30,008 nucleotides of DNA from Actinomycetes bacterium (GTDB lineage: Bacteria; Actinomycetota; Acidimicrobiia; Acidimicrobiales; Microtrichaceae), in contig JAEZFI010000054.1 in the NCBI GenBank assembly GCA_023437745.1, positions 1 through 30,008 on the forward strand, read 5' to 3'. Positions 24,780 to 30,008 of the stretch are shown here, piece by piece. The position numbers and the translations under genes are program-made. The notes under the pieces are model-generated. The model worked only from the letters and a program-made list of their open reading frames with translations, did no database searches and was not told the origin of the DNA. Positions within the stretch are counted from its first letter, which is position 1. Each line of letters begins with the position of its first letter.

Positions 24780-25633
24780 CGTTCACGACTCCGCTGACGC
24801 TTCTGCAGGACGTTCAAGAGGACGGTGAGCGGCACCGTGATCACCAGGTACATCAGAGCGGCGGCCGCCAGCGGTGTGGGGTTGGCGACCCGGTTCGAGA
24901 CGAGGCGCCCGAAGGTCGTGAGCTCGCGCTCGCCGACCGCGACACCGAGGATCGCCAGGAGGGACGTGTCCTTCAGGAGCAGGATGAACTCGTTGGCCAT
25001 CGGTGGGATCACGACCCGGAACGCCTGCGGGAGGATGATGTGCCGGTAGGTGGTCCCCACCTTCATGCCGAGCGACCGGGCGGCCTCGGACTGCCCCTTG
25101 GGGATGGCCTCGATGCCGGCCCGGATGGTCTCGGCGATGTACGCGCCGGCGACCAGCGCGAGCGCGAAGCACCCCTTGCCGTACAGGGAGTTGAAGAAGC
25201 CCGGCAGGTTGTAGTCCCGGAACGCGATCGGGACGCCGAAGCCGACGAGCAGGATCGTCATCAGCGCCGGGATCGAGCGGAAGAAGTCCACGTAGAGCCG
25301 GGCGAGCAGGCGCGCCGGCGTCACCTTGGACTGCCGCATCAGCGCGGCGATCAGGCCGAAGACGACGCCGCCGACGAAGGCGATCGCCGTGTAGACGATG
25401 GTGTTCCTGGCGCCCTCGGTGATGATCTTCGGGAACTGGTCCCTGAAGATGTCGGGGTCGAGGAACGAGTCCCGCAGGGCGCCCCAGCTCACGGTCGGGC
25501 CGAGGAGGAGGGCGACGACCCCGAGCCCCAGGACGAAGATCGTCCACTGGATGATCGTTGAGCGCTGCGCACGCGAGAGCCGCCGACCGGGGGACCCGAT
25601 CGGCGGCAGCTCGGCGTCTGTCGTGTCGCTCAT
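24776..25633 (-). CDS. Polar amino-acid ABC transporter permease (HisM/GlnP type)
   Basis: A 285-residue membrane protein with an N-terminal polar segment, a first hydrophobic span (about 28-46), and a typical His/Glu/Gln-family core of about five spans. The substrate-facing segment is GARNTIVYTAIAF. The ATPase-coupling EAA loop reads EAARSLGMKVGTTYRHIILPQAFR (about 187-210). A FRSIPALMTILLVGFGVP segment is characteristic of this permease family. Only one permease gene is present, so a homodimer is likely. Start ATG 25633 lies 33 bases after the binding-protein stop. Confidence 0.93.
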   Translation of the reverse strand: MSDTTDAELPPIGSPGRRLSRAQRSTIIQWTIFVLGLGVVALLLGPTVSWGALRDSFLDPDIFRDQFPKIITEGARNTIVYTAIAFVGGVVFGLIAALMRQSKVTPARLLARLYVDFFRSIPALMTILLVGFGVPIAFRDYNLPGFFNSLYGKGCFALALVAGAYIAETIRAGIEAIPKGQSEAARSLGMKVGTTYRHIILPQAFRVVIPPMANEFILLLKDTSLLAILGVAVGERELTTFGRLVSNRVANPTPLAAAALMYLVITVPLTVLLNVLQKRQRSRER

Positions 25634-25666
25634 GGGAGCGAGTCGCAGGGTGACTCGACCCGAGGG

Positions 25667-26473
25667 CTACTGCTTCACCTCGAGGTACTGGGCGTAGAGC
25701 CGGTCGTAGGTGCCGTCCTGGCGGGCGGCTTCGAGACCGTCGTCCAGCAGCTTCTTCGTCGCCGTGTCGCCCTTGCGGACCGCGAAGCCGTACTGCTCCT
25801 CGGTGTCGAACTCCTCGAGGTAGACGAGGTCGCCGGCGGCCTTCGACACGCCGTCCACGTTCACCGGGCCGTCCTGGAGGATCGCGTCGATCTCCTTCGC
25901 GTTGATCGCGGTGAAGAGGTCCGACGATCCCGGGTACGCCTTGACGGTGGCCGTCGCGGGCGCGTGCTCCTCGGCGTAGGCCTGCCCGGTCGTCTCGGAC
26001 TGGACGCCGATGGTCTTGCCGGCGAGGTCCTCCAGCTTCGTGATGGTGCCCTTGTCCTCGGCCCGGATCACGAGCGACTGCTTGGAGTCGTAGTACGGCT
26101 CGGAGAAGTCGTGGCCCTTCTTGCGCTCGTCGTTGATCGTCAGGGCCGAGGCGATCACGTCGCAGGCCTTGCTGTCGAGTGCCGTGAAGATCCCGTCGAA
26201 CGGCGTGACCCGCACGTCGAGCTTCCGATCGGCGTGGTCGGCGATGTACTGCATGAGGTCGATGTCGAACCCGGTGAACTCCGTCTCCGAGCCCTCCTTG
26301 AAGTCCTCGAGCGGCGGGTAGGGGATGTCCGAGCAGACGGTGAGCGCGGCCTGGGACCCGCCGGTGGTGTCCTTCGTGCCGTCCGAGCCCTTGTCGTCCT
26401 TCTCGGAGCACGCCGCCAGCAGGAGCCCGAGGACGAGAGCGCCTGCCATCAGGCGGATCGATCGTGTGCGCAT
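25667..26473 (-). CDS. Amino-acid ABC transporter substrate-binding lipoprotein
   Basis: A 268-residue SBP family 3 protein. ATG 26473 is chosen because a TTGGAGATC ribosome site precedes it and the lipoprotein signal begins there (RTRSIRLMAGALVLGLLLAAC, with the lipid-accepting Cys near residue 22). A charged linker rich in Lys/Asp/Gly follows. The domain shows VCSDIPYPPLEDF, FTGFDIDLMQYIA, FDGIFTALDSKACDVIASALTI, RKKGHDFSEPYY and LAGKTIGVQSETTGQAYAEE, in family order. It captures a polar amino acid outside the membrane for the permease and ATPase downstream. The longer open frame upstream has no signal logic. A TACAGT -10 (26508-26503) would give a leader of about 23 nt. Confidence 0.93.
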   Translation of the reverse strand: MRTRSIRLMAGALVLGLLLAACSEKDDKGSDGTKDTTGGSQAALTVCSDIPYPPLEDFKEGSETEFTGFDIDLMQYIADHADRKLDVRVTPFDGIFTALDSKACDVIASALTINDERKKGHDFSEPYYDSKQSLVIRAEDKGTITKLEDLAGKTIGVQSETTGQAYAEEHAPATATVKAYPGSSDLFTAINAKEIDAILQDGPVNVDGVSKAAGDLVYLEEFDTEEQYGFAVRKGDTATKKLLDDGLEAARQDGTYDRLYAQYLEVKQ

Positions 26474-26502
26474 GTGATCTCCAACTCGTCGATGTGCGTG
26501 CG

Positions 26503-26508
26503 ACTGTA
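26503..26508 (-). promoter_or_regulatory. -10 hexamer TACAGT for the amino-acid ABC operon
   Basis: On the minus strand TACAGT reads from 26508 to 26503, about 30 bases before ATG 26473, leaving room for a 23-nt leader that contains the GGAGAT ribosome site. No clear -35 was found. Confidence 0.4.
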
Positions 26509-26545
26509 GCCACGCGACTGCCCCGACGGGTCGTTCCCCGGGCAC

Positions 26546-26566
26546 CTCACGGTCCAGACCCGTGAG
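26546..26566. terminator. Hairpin after the GH13 gene
   Basis: CTCACGG (26546-26552) and CCGTGAG (26560-26566) are perfect 7-bp arms with a 7-nt loop. It starts 3 bases beyond the alpha-glucosidase stop (26570, minus strand) and is a plausible terminator, though it lacks a T-run. Confidence 0.5.
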
Positions 26567-26569
26567 CCC

Positions 26570-28123
26570 TCAGCGCTCCAGGATCACTGCCTCGAACGGT
26601 GCCAGGGAGCCCTTCCACACGGTCGAGCCGGCGCTCGACAGGAGCAGGGTGCCGTCGAGGGGGAGCGTCGACGCGACCGCGCCCATGTTGATCGCCACGA
26701 GGAGCTGCTCGTCGTCGAGCGAGCGCTCGTAGGCGAGCACGGTCGGCGGCACGTCGTTGAGCAGTCGCAGGTCGCCCGCGACGAGCGCCGGCGTCGACCG
26801 CCGCAGGCCGAGCAGGTCGCGGTAGAGGTGGAGGATCGATGCCGGGTCGGCTCGGAGCACGGCGGCGTTGCGGGTGTCGGCCTCCGGCGGCCACGGCAGC
26901 CAGGGCTCGCCACCGGCCCACCCGTGCGACGGCGTGGCATCCCACGGGATCGGCGCCCGGCAGCCGTCACGACCGGCGGGGTCGTGGCGCCGGTCGTCGG
27001 GTACGACGGCGTCGGCCAGACCCAGCTCCTCGCCCATGTAGAGGAACGGCGTGCCCCGCAGCGTGGTCAGCAGCACCGCCGCGGCCCGCGCCACGTCCTC
27101 GGCGTCCTGCTCGGAGGCCAGCGCGCCGGCGTAGCGGGTGAGGTGCCGGGCGTTGTCGTGGTTGGAGAGGACCCACGTCGGCCACGCGCCGATCGGGTCG
27201 AGGTGGCGGGCGGTCTCCTCGATCGCGGAGCGCCAACGCGGCGCCTCCCACGGCGTGTAGAGCGGCGGGAAGTTGAAGCAGAGGTGGAGCTCGTCGCCCT
27301 CGCCGTAGTGGGCGGCCACCAGCGCGGTGTCCAGCAGGTAGACCTCGCCGATCGCCATCCGGTCGCCGGGGTACGCGTCGATGAGGCGCCGCAGCCCGCG
27401 CAGGTGCTCGTGCGTCTCGGGTCTGACGTTCAGGACCGTGTGGGGCAGCCCGGCGACCTCGGGCGGCTCGTCCGCCAGCTCGGGGTCCTTGCCGATGAGG
27501 TGCACGACGTCCATGCGGAACCCGTCGACGCCACGGTCGAGCCAGAAGCGCAGCGTGTCGTGCATCGCCTCGACGACCTCGGGATTGCCCCAGTCGAGGT
27601 CCGGCTGCTCGGGCAGGAAGCAGTGCAGGTAGTACTGGCCGGTCGTCGGGTCCAGGGTCCAGGCCGGACCGAAGGTCAGCGACTCGATCCAGTTGTTGGG
27701 CGGGCCGCCGTCCGGGGCGGGGTCGCGCCACACGTACCAGTCACGTTGCGGGTCGTCCCGAGACGAGCGGCTGGCCGCGAACCACGGGTGCTCGATCGAG
27801 GTGTGGTTCGGGACCCAGTCGATGATGATCCGCATCCCACGGTCGTGCGCGTCAGCCACCAGCGCGTCGAACGCCGCGAGGTCGCCGAACAGCGGGTCCA
27901 CGTCGCAGTAGTCAGCCACGTCGTATCCGTAGTCGGCCATGGGGGAGGGGAAGAACGGGGAGAGCCAGAGCGCGTCCACACCGAGCCACTCGAGGTGGTC
28001 GAGGTGCCGCCGCACCCCGTCGAGGTCGCCGATCCCGTTGCCCGTCGTGTCGCAGAAGCTGCGGGGGTAGATCTGGTAGGCGACGGCGGTCTGCCACCAG
28101 GGGCGGGGGGCGTCGGTGCTCAC
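26570..28123 (-). CDS. Alpha-glucosidase, GH13 family
   Basis: A 517-residue (beta/alpha)8 glycoside hydrolase from GTG 28123. All GH13 motifs are present: DWVPNH (region I), DGFRMDVVH with nucleophile Asp205 (region II), IGEVYL with acid/base Glu260 (region III) and SNHDNAR with Asp323 (region IV). QIYPRSFCDTTGNGIGDLDG near the N-terminus is the oligo-1,6-glucosidase/alpha-glucosidase form. Val206 right after the nucleophile is the residue linked to alpha-1,6 preference in yeast isomaltase, but actinobacterial enzymes vary. There is no signal peptide, so it acts in the cytoplasm on imported oligosaccharides or trehalose-like sugars. No sugar transporter lies beside it. A TACGGT -10 (28137-28132) ends 8 nt before the GTG, so the mRNA is almost leaderless. 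Confidence 0.91.
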   Translation of the reverse strand: MSTDAPRPWWQTAVAYQIYPRSFCDTTGNGIGDLDGVRRHLDHLEWLGVDALWLSPFFPSPMADYGYDVADYCDVDPLFGDLAAFDALVADAHDRGMRIIIDWVPNHTSIEHPWFAASRSSRDDPQRDWYVWRDPAPDGGPPNNWIESLTFGPAWTLDPTTGQYYLHCFLPEQPDLDWGNPEVVEAMHDTLRFWLDRGVDGFRMDVVHLIGKDPELADEPPEVAGLPHTVLNVRPETHEHLRGLRRLIDAYPGDRMAIGEVYLLDTALVAAHYGEGDELHLCFNFPPLYTPWEAPRWRSAIEETARHLDPIGAWPTWVLSNHDNARHLTRYAGALASEQDAEDVARAAAVLLTTLRGTPFLYMGEELGLADAVVPDDRRHDPAGRDGCRAPIPWDATPSHGWAGGEPWLPWPPEADTRNAAVLRADPASILHLYRDLLGLRRSTPALVAGDLRLLNDVPPTVLAYERSLDDEQLLVAINMGAVASTLPLDGTLLLSSAGSTVWKGSLAPFEAVILER

Positions 28124-28199
28124 GGGCGCTCACCGTACGGCGTCCCGGACCCGGCGCGGAGGGCCGGCCGACCCCTGTCCGCAGTGGGGGCCTCCCCGG

Positions 28200-28205
28200 T
28201 ACCCT
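28200..28205 (+). promoter_or_regulatory. -10 hexamer TACCCT, leaderless start at 28212
   Basis: TACCCT ends exactly 6 nt before GTG 28212 (spacer GACGCC), the same geometry as at 4350, 16512 and 18154. There is no ribosome site. It also fixes the GTG at 28212 as the start of the aminotransferase. Confidence 0.5.
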
Positions 28206-28211
28206 GACGCC

Positions 28212-29384
28212 GTGCCACTCGCGTCGTTCACCCCCGAGCAGGCGGTCGTCGCCGAGCAGCTCGCCAAGCTGAAGTCCGAGGCCGGCAGCCACTCGCCCAG
28301 CCTCCTCACCCTCCGCGAGGAGATGCCCGACCTCGACATCCAGGTCGACGCGTGCTTCATCTCGAACCCGTACGCCACCCAGCTCTTCCTGGACCACCTG
28401 CAGCGGGAGTTGATCGACACCGGAGCGATCCGTGACGTGCTCGAGTTCTACCCCTCGCAGAACCAGGTGATCGCGGCGCTGCTCGCCGGGCACCTGGGCC
28501 TGGGGCCGGAGTGGGTGTTCGTGGGCAACGGCGCCATCGAGATCATCCAGGCGCTGATCCACAACTTCGCGAAGCGCCGTGTGCTGGTGAACCTCCCGAC
28601 GTTCTCCAGCTACTACGAGTTCGCCGAAGGTCGGGTCGACGTCGCGTTCAACACGATGTCCAAGGACGATGAGTTCCGCCTCGACCCCGAGGCGTACCTG
28701 GCGAAGGTCCGGGAGGTCGACCCCGACCTCGTCGTGCTGATCAACCCGAACAACCCCGACGGGTCTTACCTGCCCTACGAGGACCTCCTCACGATCATCG
28801 ACGGCATCCCGCCCGAGGTGACCGTGCTCGTCGACGAGAGCTTCATCCACTTCGCCTTCGAGGACCTCAACCTCGACATCCGGTCGGTCATCGACCAGGT
28901 GCCCCACCACCCGAACCTCGTGGTGGTGAAGTCGATGTCCAAGGACTTCGGCATCGCCGGCATCCGCGCCGGCTACGCGGTGATGCACCCGGAGCGGATC
29001 GCCTCGCTGCTCTCCGACGGGTTCCTGTGGAACAGCAACGGGCTGGCCGAGTACTTCTTCCGGCTCTACTGCCGTGACGACTTCGTCGAGCAGTACGACA
29101 TCGTCCGCAAGCAGTACATCCTCGAGACGCAGCTCTTCTACCACCAGCTCGCGAAGGTGCCCGGCGTGCGGGTGTACCCGTCGATGGCGAACTTCGCGCT
29201 GGTCGAGATGCCCGACGGGATCACCGCCGACGACGTCACGCAGCACCTCCTCATCCGCCACGGCGTCTACGTGCGGACCTGCTCGGACAAGGTCGGCCTC
29301 CAGGGCGAGTTCCTGCGCGTCGCCTCGCGTGGCCTCCGCGACAACCAGCGCATCATCGACGCGCTGGTCGACGTGCTGGGCTGA
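28212..29384 (+). CDS. Class I/II PLP aminotransferase, HisC-like
   Basis: A 390-residue fold-type I PLP enzyme from GTG 28212. YPSQN (about 80-84) and VGNGAIEIIQAL (about 104-115) form the cofactor phosphate region. LINPNNPDGSYLP (from 176) contains the PLP-contacting Asn, VDESF has Asp208 for the pyridine nitrogen, SMSKDFGIAGIRAGY places the Schiff-base Lys244, and RVASRG near the end supplies a substrate-carboxylate arginine. The layout is closest to histidinol-phosphate aminotransferase and threonine-phosphate decarboxylase relatives. No his genes are nearby, and a HAD-type gene begins 6 bases later, so a biosynthetic role in a small-molecule or envelope pathway is more likely than histidine synthesis. 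The substrate is unknown. Confidence 0.85.
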   Translation: MPLASFTPEQAVVAEQLAKLKSEAGSHSPSLLTLREEMPDLDIQVDACFISNPYATQLFLDHLQRELIDTGAIRDVLEFYPSQNQVIAALLAGHLGLGPEWVFVGNGAIEIIQALIHNFAKRRVLVNLPTFSSYYEFAEGRVDVAFNTMSKDDEFRLDPEAYLAKVREVDPDLVVLINPNNPDGSYLPYEDLLTIIDGIPPEVTVLVDESFIHFAFEDLNLDIRSVIDQVPHHPNLVVVKSMSKDFGIAGIRAGYAVMHPERIASLLSDGFLWNSNGLAEYFFRLYCRDDFVEQYDIVRKQYILETQLFYHQLAKVPGVRVYPSMANFALVEMPDGITADDVTQHLLIRHGVYVRTCSDKVGLQGEFLRVASRGLRDNQRIIDALVDVLG

Positions 29385-29390
29385 CCCGCC

Positions 29391-30008
29391 GTGGGCAGCG
29401 TGAAAGCGGTGCTTCGACGCTCGATCGAGCTGCTCGGTGCCCTCGCCGGACGGCTGCAGGTGCTGCTCGTCGCTCGACGATCGGGCGCCGGGCCGATCTG
29501 GGTGCTCGACCTGGACAACACGCTCGCCGACTCGTGGCCGTCCTTCCTGGAGCACCACGCCTCGGAGCGGGATCGTCTGCGCAGGCTCGCGCCGCTGCCG
29601 GGCATGCTGGCCGCGGCCCACGATCCCGCACGGGCTGCCGGGGCGCGTGTGGTGGTGCTCTCGCATCGGGCGCTGTGGCACTGGCCGGTGACGCGCGCGT
29701 GGCTGCGGGCGAACGGCGTGCACGTCGGGTGGACCGACCTGGTCCTGGTGTCGTCCCCCACCGACAAGATCGCCCACCTGCGACGGCTCTGCGTCGGCGG
29801 TCGACCGGTCACCTACTGGGACGACCTCACCCACGGCACCGAGCGCGGCCACCACGGTGCCTACGACGACGTCGTGGCCGCGGTGCGGCGGCTGCCGCTC
29901 GAGTACCACGGGGAGTCGGAGATCGCTGCCGTCGTGGCCGCCGCCGACCCCGGGCGAGGGGCTCGTGTGGCAGCCCTCCTCGCCGCCGCCGGGCGCGCCG
30001 GCGGGCCG
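29391..30008 (+). CDS. HAD-like hydrolase, N-terminal part (runs off the window)
   Basis: An open frame of 206 codons with no stop before the window end. The start is probably GTG 29391 (or GTG 29400), 6 bases after the aminotransferase stop. Motif I is VLDLDNTLADSW (Asp40 and Asp42), motif II is in VVVLSHRALW (Ser), the motif III lysine is in PTDKIAH, and motif IV is WDDLTHG. This is the HAD superfamily layout without a large cap. After about residue 170 the sequence becomes Ala/Arg-rich, and a second domain may follow outside the window. Tight spacing suggests an operon with the aminotransferase. Substrate unknown; a phosphatase or nucleotidase is the usual role. Confidence 0.7.
   Translation, partial: MGSVKAVLRRSIELLGALAGRLQVLLVARRSGAGPIWVLDLDNTLADSWPSFLEHHASERDRLRRLAPLPGMLAAAHDPARAAGARVVVLSHRALWHWPVTRAWLRANGVHVGWTDLVLVSSPTDKIAHLRRLCVGGRPVTYWDDLTHGTERGHHGAYDDVVAAVRRLPLEYHGESEIAAVVAAADPGRGARVAALLAAAGRAGGP

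Overview
The window is high-GC DNA (roughly 70% by eye), densely coded, with short intergenic gaps and many 1-4 bp start/stop overlaps. A DUF222/HNH-type endonuclease tail, GTG/TTG starts, and several promoters whose -10 hexamer ends 6 nt before the start codon (leaderless mRNAs) point to an actinobacterium. The mixture of a suf operon, a molybdoenzyme cluster, NDH-2 and a DhmA-type dehalogenase would fit Acidimicrobiia, but that placement is inference. No rRNA, tRNA, CRISPR array, insertion sequence or prophage was seen, and no stretch over 300 bases lacks a gene.

Layout. 1-157: C-terminal tail of an HNH endonuclease (+). 190-4296: Fe-S cluster assembly operon sufB-sufC-sufD-sufT (-), without sufS, sufU or sufR. 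4326-4351: a 26-bp palindrome between sufB and the divergent genes. 4350-5124: small membrane protein and group III truncated hemoglobin (+). 5194-9988: five tightly coupled genes (+) for a membrane-bound molybdenum oxidoreductase: six-span membrane subunit with a cysteine-ribbon tail, Mo-bisPGD catalytic subunit, four-cluster ferredoxin, Tat-type Rieske protein and an 83-residue membrane protein. 10003-10626: an HPP-family membrane protein. 10647-11493: tiny membrane ORF (-) and a divergent COG2345-type regulator with four cysteines (+), followed by a 62-nt near-perfect hairpin.

11554-13107: secreted lipoprotein alpha/beta hydrolase (+). 13132-16418: MacB/FtsX-type ABC exporter (-), divergent from a TetR regulator (16512-17132). 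Then a haloalkane dehalogenase-like hydrolase (+) behind a TTGCAC/GTGCAA palindrome, and NDH-2 (+). 19493-23957: two convergent c-di-GMP enzymes, one GGDEF and one GGDEF-EAL. 24018-26473: polar amino-acid ABC importer (-). 26570-28123: GH13 alpha-glucosidase (-). 28212-30008: HisC-like aminotransferase and a HAD-type protein running off the window (+).

How it may work together. The most interesting part is 4350-11535. The catalytic subunit has a nitrate-reductase-like Mo ligand signature (R-L-C-M-x-S) rather than the formate dehydrogenase one. It sits beside an HPP protein (a family with members shown to move nitrite) and downstream of a globin (a family often linked to NO). I propose a cytoplasmic nitrate or nitrate-like reductase fed by quinol through a b-type membrane subunit plus a Rieske protein on the outer face. 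Fe-S supply by the neighbouring suf genes and control by the cysteine-rich regulator would fit, but the substrate, electron path and regulation are inferred, not shown.
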